Assembly (NCBI GenBank): GCA_963814915.1
Contig: CAWFEI010000005.1
Coordinates: 434,001 to 498,000, forward strand
Direction of reading: 5' to 3'
Length of the DNA stretch: 64,000 nt
Source of the DNA: VRUE01 sp963814915
GTDB taxonomy: Bacteria; Actinomycetota; Thermoleophilia; Solirubrobacterales; 70-9
The notes beneath the pieces are model-generated. The model did no database searches, was not told the origin of the DNA, and saw only the letters and a list, made by a program, of their open reading frames with translations. A program made the translations under genes and the position numbers. Positions 16,152-23,336 of this stretch are shown piece by piece; the stretch's first letter is position 1; every line of letters starts with the position of its first letter.

Positions 16152-17189
16152 TCAGCCGATGTAGATCGGAGTGCCCACTTCAACCCGGTCGTACAGCTCT
16201 TCCACGTCGGGGATCGACATGCGCACGCAACCGTGCGATGCGGCGGAGCCGAGCGAGTAGGTCTCTTCGGTCCCGTGGATGCCGGCGCCTTCGTAGATGC
16301 CCATCCAGCGCGCCTTGATCGGGTCTGCGGGCCCGGGCGGGATCACCTTGCCGGCCAGATCGCCGGCCCAGGCGGAGTTGGGAACATGCCAGGACGGATT
16401 GACCTGCTTTTCCTGGATGTCGTAAAGGCCTTCAGGGGTTTCCAGGCCTTCCTGGCCGACCGCGACGGTGTAGGTCTTCGCCAGCTTGAGGTTTTCCCAG
16501 AGGCGCAGCTTGAAGCCGGCCCGGTCCAGGGTCAGGTAGGACGGATACTCGCCGGCGACTTCGCTGCCGGTCACCTGCGGCTTGACCGCATGGGTCCGCG
16601 CGGCGATGGTGTGGTCCGCCGCGGCGTTGAGCACAGCGGCGTTCAGCTGCTTGGTCAGCAGGTTGTCGCGCAGCTTGCGGCCGTTTTCGGCCGGCACGAC
16701 GACCAGTTCGGCGCCGCTCGGTTCGACCCCGGCGTCCTGCGGCTCGCGGCCGACTTCGGAGGCGACGTGGCGGACGAAGCGGTTGACCGCCTGGTGGGAG
16801 TAGGTGACGCCGGCCGGGACGGTCTCGTCGACTTCGCTGCCGGTGACGTAGCGGACGATCCGCTCGGGAAGCCCACCCCGGCGACTGGCGTCCAGCGCTT
16901 CTCCGACCGCACCTTCGAGATCGGCCTTGACATTGAGCGAGTCGCCCGGCAGGACCCAGCTTTCGCCGTCGTAAGAGACCTTGAGCGAGTGCCGCAGGGG
17001 GGCCAGCAGCTGCCTGCGCACGGCGCTCTTGGCTTCTCCTTCGTCCATCCCGCCGACGTCGACGCCGCCGATCGTGACACCGTCGGCAATCGTGTCGCCC
17101 TGGCTGCTGTCGTACGCGTACGCCGCGGCTGCCCCGAGGACGAGCACAGCCACGCCGGTGACGACTGCGATTTTCGTCTTGCGACCCAT
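16152..17189 (-). CDS. L,D-transpeptidase (YkuD) with N-terminal membrane anchor and PG-binding-like domain
   Basis: 345 residues. It makes 3-3 peptidoglycan cross-links or attaches substrates to the wall, outside the membrane. A single membrane helix (VVTGVAVLVLGAAAAYAY) is followed by a repeated region with GVTIGGVDVGGM, typical of the YoaR/PG_binding_4 module of L,D-transpeptidases. The C-terminal YkuD domain has the His motif GIHGTE and the catalytic loop ASHGCVRMSIPDVEEL. The C-terminus ends GTPIYIG as usual. The gene is upstream of xerC with about 46 bases between them. A TTCGC-N8-GCGAA dyad lies 33 bases before its ATG. Confidence 0.93.
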   Translation of the reverse strand: MGRKTKIAVVTGVAVLVLGAAAAYAYDSSQGDTIADGVTIGGVDVGGMDEGEAKSAVRRQLLAPLRHSLKVSYDGESWVLPGDSLNVKADLEGAVGEALDASRRGGLPERIVRYVTGSEVDETVPAGVTYSHQAVNRFVRHVASEVGREPQDAGVEPSGAELVVVPAENGRKLRDNLLTKQLNAAVLNAAADHTIAARTHAVKPQVTGSEVAGEYPSYLTLDRAGFKLRLWENLKLAKTYTVAVGQEGLETPEGLYDIQEKQVNPSWHVPNSAWAGDLAGKVIPPGPADPIKARWMGIYEGAGIHGTEETYSLGSAASHGCVRMSIPDVEELYDRVEVGTPIYIG

Positions 17190-17221
17190 CAGATCTCTCG
17201 TGGCTTGGCGACTGGGCGTGC

Positions 17222-17239
17222 TTCGCGTTGAACTGCGAA
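17222..17239. promoter_or_regulatory. Dyad TTCGC-N8-GCGAA between divergent genes
   Basis: An 18-base inverted repeat in the 149-base gap between the L,D-transpeptidase gene and the cyclo-ligase-like gene. Its position near the promoter area fits an operator, but a second copy was not found, so the evidence is weak. Confidence 0.3.
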
Positions 17240-17325
17240 AAGTTTAGGCATACGGATCATTCGGCCGGACGGGCGTCGGACCTGCAATTACGCATGCGAG
17301 CGTGAACGGGATGGCGGCCGGTGGA

Positions 17326-17331
17326 TATCGT
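17326..17331 (+). promoter_or_regulatory. -10 hexamer TATCGT for leaderless cyclo-ligase-like gene
   Basis: TATCGT is followed by seven bases and then the in-frame GTG at 17339, the spacing expected if the transcript starts at the start codon. This argues against the more upstream GTG at 17321, which lies before the hexamer. Confidence 0.5.
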
Positions 17332-17338
17332 TGCGCCC

Positions 17339-18052
17339 GTGCGCTCCAAGGACGAGGTCCGCAGGGAGGTCTGGAAGGCGATGGACCGGGAGGGCGTGTC
17401 CCGATTCCCCGGCGCCGAGGGCCGCATCCCGAACTTCGCCGGGGCGCGTCTCGCGGCCGAGAAGCTCGCAGCCCACCGCCTCTGGAAGCGGGCGCGGGCG
17501 ATCAAGGCAAACCCCGACTCGCCGCAGACCCACGCCCGCCGCATGGCGCTCGAGGAGGGCAAGACGGTAATCATGGCCGTGCCGCGCCTGCGCGACCCGC
17601 ACCCCTTCAGAGTGCTCGAGCCGAAGCGGCTCTCCAAAGCGGCGATCAAGGAGGCGGCGACGATCAAGGGCGCGCTCAAACACGGCCGCGTCGTCGCCCT
17701 CGACGACCTGCCGGAGATCGACTTCGTGCTCACCGGCTCCGTTGCCGTGAACCTCAGCGGCGCCCGGATCGGCAAGGGCGGCGGCTACAACGACCTCGAG
17801 TACGGCGTGCTGATCGACGCCGGGAAGATCGACGATCACACGACGATCGCCACCACCGTCCACCCGATCCAGATCCTGCGCCGCCACCTGCCGGTGATCT
17901 CCCACGACCTCCCGGTCGACATGATCGCGACGCCGCGCGCGGTGATCGAGGTCGAGCGCCAGTACGAACGCCCCCGCGGCATCCTCTGGGACCACCTGCA
18001 ACCGCCGCAAATCCGCGAGATCCCGATTCTGGAAAGGATGGGCTATGCCTGA
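17339..18052 (+). CDS. 5-formyltetrahydrofolate cyclo-ligase family protein
   Basis: About 237 residues of the MTHFS/MTHFSD-like family, which convert 5-formyl-THF to 5,10-methenyl-THF using ATP. Family features are the N-terminal KDEVRREVWKAM helix, the metal- and phosphate-binding RIGKGGGYNDLEYG loop and the closing HDLPVDMIATP segment. These longer proteins differ from the compact classical enzyme, so catalytic activity is inferred. GTG 17339 fits the leaderless promoter, whereas GTG 17321 would add six residues. Its end overlaps the hydrolase gene by eight bases, which suggests coupling. Confidence 0.82.
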   Translation: MRSKDEVRREVWKAMDREGVSRFPGAEGRIPNFAGARLAAEKLAAHRLWKRARAIKANPDSPQTHARRMALEEGKTVIMAVPRLRDPHPFRVLEPKRLSKAAIKEAATIKGALKHGRVVALDDLPEIDFVLTGSVAVNLSGARIGKGGGYNDLEYGVLIDAGKIDDHTTIATTVHPIQILRRHLPVISHDLPVDMIATPRAVIEVERQYERPRGILWDHLQPPQIREIPILERMGYA

Positions 18053-18965
18053 GAGCCCCCAAGACGTGATGAGCGGATCGGTCGTCTTCCCCGCCAGCGA
18101 CTACGGCAACCCGGATCCCGAGTGGCTGAAGATCGATTGGCGCGAGCACCTGCACCGCGTGCAGCTGCCCGGCGCCGAGGTCAACTACGCCGAGATCGGC
18201 GAAGGCGAGCCGATCCTCTTCGTTCACGGACTGGGTGGCTGCTGGCGCAACTGGCTGGAGAACCTCCCCCACTTCGGCCGCACCCACCGGGCGATCGCCC
18301 TCGACCTACCGGGCTTCGGCCACAGCCCGATGCCTTCCTGGCCGATCGATATGCCCTCCTACGGCCGCTTGATCCACGATTTCTGCGAGAAGCTGGGCAT
18401 CGACTGCTTGGCGGGCCTGGTCGGCAACTCGATGGGCGGCTTCGTCTCCACCGAGGCCGTCGTCGAGCGGCCGGAGCGGGTCGACAAGCTGGTCCTGGTC
18501 TCGGCGGCCGGAATCAGCTTCGCCGAGGCGCAGGGCCGCAAACTGGAGGCCGGAGTGAGCCTGTTCGAAGCGGCGACGGCCTTCCTCGCCGGGCCACGCC
18601 GTGTCTGGCTCAATCGCGACCGAGGCCGCCAGTTCGCCTTCGGCCGGATCTTCAATTACCCCAACCGGGTGCGGCCCGAGCTGCTGCAGGAGCAGATGGA
18701 GCCGGGCGTCCGCGCGCCCGGCTTCTCCGACGCGATCCGCGCGATCGGCGGATACGACACCCGCCACCGCCTGACCGAGATCGAGATTCCGTCGCTCGTC
18801 GTCTGGGGGCTGAACGACCACGTCGTCCCGGTCGAGGCCGCGATCGGCTACCACCGCCTGATCCCCGACTCGCGCCTGGAGCTGTTCGAGCGCACCGGCC
18901 ACGTGCCGCAGATGGAGCGCCCGGCTCGCTTCAACCAGTTGCTGGACGACTTTCTGACGGAGTAG
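18045..18965 (+). CDS. Alpha/beta hydrolase
   Basis: 306 residues with the alpha/beta-hydrolase fold. The oxyanion segment is FVHGLGGCWRNW. The nucleophile elbow is VGNSMGGFVS (Ser about residue 134). The acid probably lies in VVWGLNDHVVP and the catalytic His in ERTGHVPQMERP. It resembles meta-cleavage-product hydrolases and esterases, but the substrate is not predictable. It starts inside the cyclo-ligase-like gene and ends five bases from the convergent ilvD stop. Confidence 0.9.
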   Translation: MPESPQDVMSGSVVFPASDYGNPDPEWLKIDWREHLHRVQLPGAEVNYAEIGEGEPILFVHGLGGCWRNWLENLPHFGRTHRAIALDLPGFGHSPMPSWPIDMPSYGRLIHDFCEKLGIDCLAGLVGNSMGGFVSTEAVVERPERVDKLVLVSAAGISFAEAQGRKLEAGVSLFEAATAFLAGPRRVWLNRDRGRQFAFGRIFNYPNRVRPELLQEQMEPGVRAPGFSDAIRAIGGYDTRHRLTEIEIPSLVVWGLNDHVVPVEAAIGYHRLIPDSRLELFERTGHVPQMERPARFNQLLDDFLTE

Positions 18966-18970
18966 ACGAC

Positions 18971-20665
18971 TCAGCCGGTGACGGCTCCCTGCGCGGCAGA
19001 GGACACGGTCGCCGCGTACTTGGCCATCACGCCACGCCCGAAGGGCGAGGGCGGCGACTCGTACTCGGCGACGCGCCTGGCGATCTCCTCGTCGGAGAGC
19101 GCGACGTCGACCCGCCGCGCCTCGACGTCGAGGGAGATCTCATCGCCCTCGCGGATCGCCGCGATCGGGCCGCCTCGGGCCGCCTCGGGTGCGACGTGGC
19201 CGGCCATCAGGCCGCGGGTAGCGCCCGAGAAGCGGCCGTCGGTGAGCAGAGCGACCTCCTCGCCGAGCCCCTCGCCGACGATCGCCGCGGTCACCTGCAG
19301 CATCTCGCGCATCCCGGGGCCGCCGGCCGGGCCCTCGTTGCGGATCACGACGATGTCACCAGCCTTGATCCCGCGCTCCTTGACCGCGCGGAAGCATTCC
19401 TCCTCGGACTCGAAGACGCGCGCCGGGCCGACCTGGCGCTTGCGCTCGGTTCCGGCGAGCTTCACGACCGCGCCTTCCGGAGCGAGGTTGCCGTGCAGGA
19501 TCGCCAGGCCGCCTTCGGCCTTGAGCGGGTCCGACAGCGGCCGCACCACCTCCTGACCCTCGGCCTCTTCGGCCGCCTCGGCCTCTTCGCCGATCGTGCG
19601 GCCGCTGACCGTGATCGCGTCGCCGTGCAGCTTGCCCGCTTCGGCGAGGCGCTTGAGGATCAGCGGCACGCCGCCGGCCCGGTAGAGGTCGGTGGCGACG
19701 AAGCGGCCGCCCGGTTTGAGGTCGGCGAGCAGCGGGGTCTCGCGCGAGATCCGCTCGAAGTCGTCCATGCTCAGCTCGATCCCGGCCTCGTGGGCGAGCG
19801 CGATCAGGTGCAGCACGACGTTGGTCGAGCCGCCCGAGGCGCAGGCGCAGGCGACCGCGTTCTCCAGCGAGTCGCGCGTGATCACCCGGCTCGGCCTCAG
19901 GTCGTCGGTGAGGACCCTGAGCACCAGCTCGCCGATCTTCTCGGCGACGGTGCCCTTGTCGTCGTCTTCGGCCGGCACCATCGCCGAGCCGCCGGGGCTG
20001 ATCCCCAGCGCCTCGAAGGCGCAGGCCATCGTGTTCGCGGTGAACTGGCCGCCGCAGGCCCCGGCGCCGGGGCTGGCGACGCCCTCGAGCTCGTTGAGCT
20101 CCTCGTCGCTCATGTCGCCGGCCGCGTGCGCGCCGACCGCCTCGAAGATGTCGAGGATCGTCACGTCGCGCCCCTGCCAGCGACCGGGTGCGATCGAGCC
20201 CCCGTAGAGCAGCACGGAAGGCACGTCGAGCCTGGCGAGCGCCATCGCGCAGCCGGGGATCGTCTTGTCGCAGGCCGAGAGGGCGACGATCGCGTCGAAC
20301 TGGTAGCCGCGGGCCATCAGCTCGATCGAGTCGGCGATCACCTCGCGGCTGACCAGCGAGGCCTTCATCCCCTGGGTGCCCATCGTGATCCCGTCCGAGA
20401 TCGCCACGGTGTTGAACTCCATCGGCGTGCCCCCCGCGGCGCGCACGCCCTGCTTGACGTGCTCGGCGAGGCCGCGCAGGTGGAAGTTGCAGGGCATAGC
20501 CTCGGTCCAGGTGTTGGCGATGCCGATCGTCGGCCGGCTGAGCGCGTCGTCGTCGAACCCGATTCCCTTCATATAGGCGCGCGCGTGGGCGCGCTCGGGA
20601 CCGTCGAAGACGGTAGCCGAGCGTGGGCGGGGCAGATTGGTTGAAGTGGCGCCGTTCGAGCTCAT
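18971..20665 (-). CDS. ilvD: Dihydroxy-acid dehydratase
   Basis: 564 residues. IlvD dehydrates 2,3-dihydroxy acids in valine, leucine and isoleucine synthesis and needs an Fe-S cluster and Mg. Cluster and metal motifs are visible: SACDKTIPGCAMA and GACGGQFTANTMA. TDGRFSGATRG and PEAARGGPIA are the usual C-terminal signatures. ATG 20665 is supported by family length and by TAGATT seven bases upstream, indicating a leaderless transcript. That hexamer begins with the stop codon of thiD, so ilvD has its own promoter in addition to possible readthrough. Confidence 0.96.
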   Translation of the reverse strand: MSSNGATSTNLPRPRSATVFDGPERAHARAYMKGIGFDDDALSRPTIGIANTWTEAMPCNFHLRGLAEHVKQGVRAAGGTPMEFNTVAISDGITMGTQGMKASLVSREVIADSIELMARGYQFDAIVALSACDKTIPGCAMALARLDVPSVLLYGGSIAPGRWQGRDVTILDIFEAVGAHAAGDMSDEELNELEGVASPGAGACGGQFTANTMACAFEALGISPGGSAMVPAEDDDKGTVAEKIGELVLRVLTDDLRPSRVITRDSLENAVACACASGGSTNVVLHLIALAHEAGIELSMDDFERISRETPLLADLKPGGRFVATDLYRAGGVPLILKRLAEAGKLHGDAITVSGRTIGEEAEAAEEAEGQEVVRPLSDPLKAEGGLAILHGNLAPEGAVVKLAGTERKRQVGPARVFESEEECFRAVKERGIKAGDIVVIRNEGPAGGPGMREMLQVTAAIVGEGLGEEVALLTDGRFSGATRGLMAGHVAPEAARGGPIAAIREGDEISLDVEARRVDVALSDEEIARRVAEYESPPSPFGRGVMAKYAATVSSAAQGAVTG

Positions 20666-20672
20666 GCAACGA

Positions 20673-20678
20673 AATCTA
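20673..20678 (-). promoter_or_regulatory. -10 hexamer TAGATT for ilvD, overlapping the thiD stop codon
   Basis: TAGATT lies seven bases before the ilvD ATG. Its first three bases are the TAG stop of thiD (20676-20678). fakA has the same TAGATT-N7-ATG arrangement. No ribosome binding site is visible. Confidence 0.55.
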
Positions 20679-21506
20679 GCCGTCGGAGGGCACAGGCGTC
20701 TCGGAGCGTCGATCGGAAAGGTCGAGAACGTCGACGGGCCCCGGCCCGGCGCCAATGCGCCGCAGGCCCTGCCCTACGGCCCTCGATGCGACCTGCCGCG
20801 CACAGCGCGCTGCCTCCAGTGGCTCGGCGCCACGCGCCAGAAAAGCGGCCAGCGATGCGGAATGGGTGCAACCGGAGCCGTGCGCGGCGCCGTCGGGATG
20901 GCGGTCGCCGGGAATCTCGACGAGGCGCTCGCCATCGAAGAAGATGTCGATCAGATCCTCGCTGTGGCCGCCGGTGACGACCACCGCTTTCGGCCCCAGC
21001 TCCAGAACCCCCCGTGCCAGGTCCCTCTGCGCGGCTCCCTCCCCCAAACCGGTCAGCTCACGGGCCTCGGGGATGTTGGGAGTGACGATCGCGCAGCGTG
21101 GCAGCAGATGGGCGACAAGCGCCGCCCTGGTCTCGTCGTCGATCAACGCCGCTCCGCTCTCGGCCACCATCACAGGGTCGATCACGATGGGCGCAAGCGC
21201 AACGCCGAGGTAGGTCAGGCCAACGGCAACCGCATCGATCGTCGCTGCGGAGCCGAGCATGCCGATCTTCACCGCGTCGGCCCCCATGTCCTCGGCAATC
21301 GCCAGGATCTGATTGAAGACCGCTTGCGGCGAGACTGCTTCAACCCACTCGACCGCACGCGTGTTCTGCGCCGTGATCGACGTGATTGCCGTCGTTCCGT
21401 GCACCCCGCAGGCCGCGAACGCCTTCAGATCGGCCTGGATTCCGGCGCCACCGCCGGAATCCGAGCCGGCGATCGAGAGCACGGTGGGCACGCGGGCGTC
21501 GTTCAC
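20676..21506 (-). CDS. thiD: Hydroxymethylpyrimidine/phosphomethylpyrimidine kinase
   Basis: About 276 residues of the ribokinase family. ThiD phosphorylates HMP and HMP-phosphate in thiamine synthesis. The substrate loop SIAGSDSGGGAGIQADLK is at the N-terminus, the ATP region has VVVTGGH, and the catalytic anion hole is GAAHGSGCTHSASLAAF. GTG 21512 is possible, but GTG 21506 lies eight bases after TAGGCT (21515-21520), which fits this window's leaderless pattern. No TPP riboswitch precedes it. Its stop codon doubles as part of the ilvD promoter. Confidence 0.94.
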   Translation of the reverse strand: MNDARVPTVLSIAGSDSGGGAGIQADLKAFAACGVHGTTAITSITAQNTRAVEWVEAVSPQAVFNQILAIAEDMGADAVKIGMLGSAATIDAVAVGLTYLGVALAPIVIDPVMVAESGAALIDDETRAALVAHLLPRCAIVTPNIPEARELTGLGEGAAQRDLARGVLELGPKAVVVTGGHSEDLIDIFFDGERLVEIPGDRHPDGAAHGSGCTHSASLAAFLARGAEPLEAARCARQVASRAVGQGLRRIGAGPGPVDVLDLSDRRSETPVPSDG

Positions 21507-21514
21507 GATCACGC

Positions 21515-21520
21515 AGCCTA
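21515..21520 (-). promoter_or_regulatory. Candidate -10 hexamer TAGGCT for thiD
   Basis: TAGGCT is followed by eight bases and GTG 21506. It lies only two bases from the other in-frame GTG (21512), which is too close for that start, so the hexamer favours 21506. Confidence 0.4.
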
Positions 21521-21534
21521 GATCCCCGACGCCA

Positions 21535-21927
21535 TCACCAGAGTGAGCTCAACGGCGCGAATGCCTGCATCGCCCCGTCAGCGGTAACCAGTGTCAGCTC
21601 GTGCTCCAGCGCGGTCGCGACCAGGAAGCGGTCAGCGGGATCCTCGGAGGCGAATCCCTCCAGCCCCTCGCTGCGCATCGCGATGCCGTGGTCCAGCGGG
21701 ACGGCGTTCGGAGCGGAGCGCCGCAATGCTTCGAGAACCCACTCGCGCGGCGACGGCTCGAGCGACACACGACCCTTGCGGGCCAGGACCAAGGCCTCCC
21801 AGGTGGAGATCGGCGAGAGGAACAGCTCGCTTTCGCGGTCGGCAATCGCTCTCTCGGCGGCGGCGGAGACCAGCTCGGGGGCGAGTAGGCGCCAGAGCCA
21901 GACGTGCGTGTCAAGCAGCAGCTTCAT
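21535..21927 (-). CDS. PIN-domain toxin (VapC-like)
   Basis: 130 residues. PIN toxins are Mg-dependent ribonucleases that cleave RNA and halt growth until neutralised by their antitoxin. The acidic residues are present: LLLDTHVWLW (Asp), SPISTWEALVL (Glu) and ASEDPADRFLVATA (Asp), then LVTADGAM (Asp). Its ATG overlaps the antitoxin gene by four bases, the classic coupled arrangement. The pair sits as a small cassette between dprA and thiD. Confidence 0.93.
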   Translation of the reverse strand: MKLLLDTHVWLWRLLAPELVSAAAERAIADRESELFLSPISTWEALVLARKGRVSLEPSPREWVLEALRRSAPNAVPLDHGIAMRSEGLEGFASEDPADRFLVATALEHELTLVTADGAMQAFAPLSSLW

Positions 21928-22172
21928 CCGCCCTCGGCCCGCAAGGCCGACCACTCGCCGGGATCGAGCGCCGGGGCGACGAGGTCGCCCGCGATCCGGC
22001 CGCGCTCGCGCAGCGCGCCCGACCAGTCCTCGGGGCGGTCCGGCCTGACAGGCATGAGCCGCGCCACCGGCTTGCCGCGCTTGGTGATCAGGATCGGCTC
22101 CCCCGAGACCCCGACCTCGTCGAGGAGCCGTAGGCAGGTCTGCTTGAACTCTCCAGCTGGAACTGTCTTCAT
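21924..22172 (-). CDS. Phd/YefM-family antitoxin
   Basis: 82 residues with the Phd/YefM DNA-binding fold: MKTVPAGEFKQTCLRLLDEV, then PILITKRGKPVARLMPV. The C-terminal half (WSGALRERGRIAG) should wrap the toxin. It is translated just before the overlapping PIN toxin. A dyad (22187-22205) and a TAAGTT hexamer eight bases before the ATG form a compact, probably autorepressed promoter between this gene and dprA. Confidence 0.92.
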   Translation of the reverse strand: MKTVPAGEFKQTCLRLLDEVGVSGEPILITKRGKPVARLMPVRPDRPEDWSGALRERGRIAGDLVAPALDPGEWSALRAEGG

Positions 22173-22180
22173 CCCCTTTC

Positions 22181-22205
22181 AACTTACCATGGACACTGGA
22201 CATGG
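22181..22205 (-). promoter_or_regulatory. Antitoxin-toxin promoter and putative operator
   Basis: On the minus strand TAAGTT (22181-22186) ends eight bases before the antitoxin ATG. Immediately upstream, CCATG (22187-22191) and CATGG (22201-22205) form an inverted repeat spaced by nine bases. Phd/YefM antitoxins usually bind such dyads to repress their own operon, so this is the likely operator. Confidence 0.45.
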
Positions 22206-22208
22206 ATA

Positions 22209-23336
22209 TTATGCCTCGCTCGCGGGCCGCAGGCTTGTGCGTGTGTAAACGCCGACGAGCGAGCAGTTGACGTAGCCGTGCGACTCGAGGTCGGCAAGCG
22301 CCGCCGCCGCGTCGCCGCCGTCGAGGCCCAGCTCCGTGGAGACCGCGTCGCAGGTCTCGGCGCCCAGCTCCAGCGCCTCGAGCACCGCCAGCTGGATCGG
22401 GTCGAGCCGTGGGCCGGTGCGCTCGATCCGCCGCGCCCCCGGCCCGAGCATCGCGTCGAGCACGTCCTGGGCGTCGCGGACCAGGCAAGCCCCTCCGGCG
22501 AGCAGGCCGTTGGGTGCGGCCGAGAGGCGAGAGCCGACCGGGCCGGGCACCGCGCCCAGGTCGCGGCCGAGGTCGGCGGCGAGGTCGGCGGTTATAAGCG
22601 AGCCGGAGCGCTCCGCCGCCTCGACCACGACCGTCATCCCCGAGAGCGCCGCCATGATCCGGTTGCGGGCGGGGAAGCTCCAGCGCCAGGCGCCACTGCC
22701 GGGCGGCAGCTCGGAGAGCACCAGGCCGCTCTCGCCGATCCGCCGCCACAGCGAACGGTGCGCAGCCGGGTAGGCGACATCGGCGCCGCAGCCGAGCACG
22801 GCGACCGTCAGGCCGCCGTCGAGCGCACCGCGGTGCGCGCAGGCGTCGATTCCGAAGGCGAGCCCGCTGACGACGACGAGCCCGGCCATCGCCAGCTCGC
22901 GACCCAGCTCGCGTGCGACCTCGCGGCCGTAGGTGCTTGCTCGGCGGGCCCCGACAACGGTCACCGCCTCCTCCGGCGACAACCGCGTCAGCAGCGTCGG
23001 GTCGCCTCTTCCGATCAGCGTCCACGGCGCGTCGGGCGCGTCCCCGAGGCCGACCGGGAACAACGGGTCGTGGCGGCAGCAGGCCCAACAGCCGGCCTCG
23101 TCGAGCTCGCCGCGCAGCTGTCGCTCGGGGACCGCCTCGATCCCGGCCAGCACCTGCCCGGCGACCTTCGGCGCCGTCGCCTCCGCCAGATCCTCGTTGC
23201 CGAGCCGCAGCAGTTCCGGCGAGCGACGGCCGGGCGCGCCGGTGGCGATCTTCTCGATGTACGGGGCCAGGTGGGCCAGCAGCCGCGCGCGACGCAGGCA
23301 TTGCGGGCAGGCCTCCGGGTTGATTTGGCTAATCAC
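22209..23336 (-). CDS. dprA: DNA processing protein DprA
   Basis: 375 residues. DprA binds incoming single-stranded DNA and loads RecA during transformation. The N-terminus carries an extra cysteine-containing segment (ACPQCLRRA and GCWACCRHD), probably zinc-related. The Rossmann-like core has VGARRASTYGREVA, SGLAFGIDACAHRGAL and LVLSELPPGS with RNRIMAALSG. A C-terminal winged-helix (DPIQLAVLEALELG) follows. It overlaps comM by eight bases upstream, so the two are co-expressed. No other competence genes are in the window. Confidence 0.94.
   Translation of the reverse strand: MISQINPEACPQCLRRARLLAHLAPYIEKIATGAPGRRSPELLRLGNEDLAEATAPKVAGQVLAGIEAVPERQLRGELDEAGCWACCRHDPLFPVGLGDAPDAPWTLIGRGDPTLLTRLSPEEAVTVVGARRASTYGREVARELGRELAMAGLVVVSGLAFGIDACAHRGALDGGLTVAVLGCGADVAYPAAHRSLWRRIGESGLVLSELPPGSGAWRWSFPARNRIMAALSGMTVVVEAAERSGSLITADLAADLGRDLGAVPGPVGSRLSAAPNGLLAGGACLVRDAQDVLDAMLGPGARRIERTGPRLDPIQLAVLEALELGAETCDAVSTELGLDGGDAAAALADLESHGYVNCSLVGVYTRTSLRPASEA

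Noticed and set aside
18122..20644. An 840-codon plus-strand open frame across the hydrolase gene and antisense to ilvD
   Set aside because: It is antisense to ilvD and overlaps the hydrolase in another frame. Its translation is Arg/Ala/Asp-rich without motifs, a typical effect of high GC at third codon positions.
21513..21534. TPP riboswitch upstream of thiD
   Set aside because: The gap is 22 bases and lacks the THI-box.
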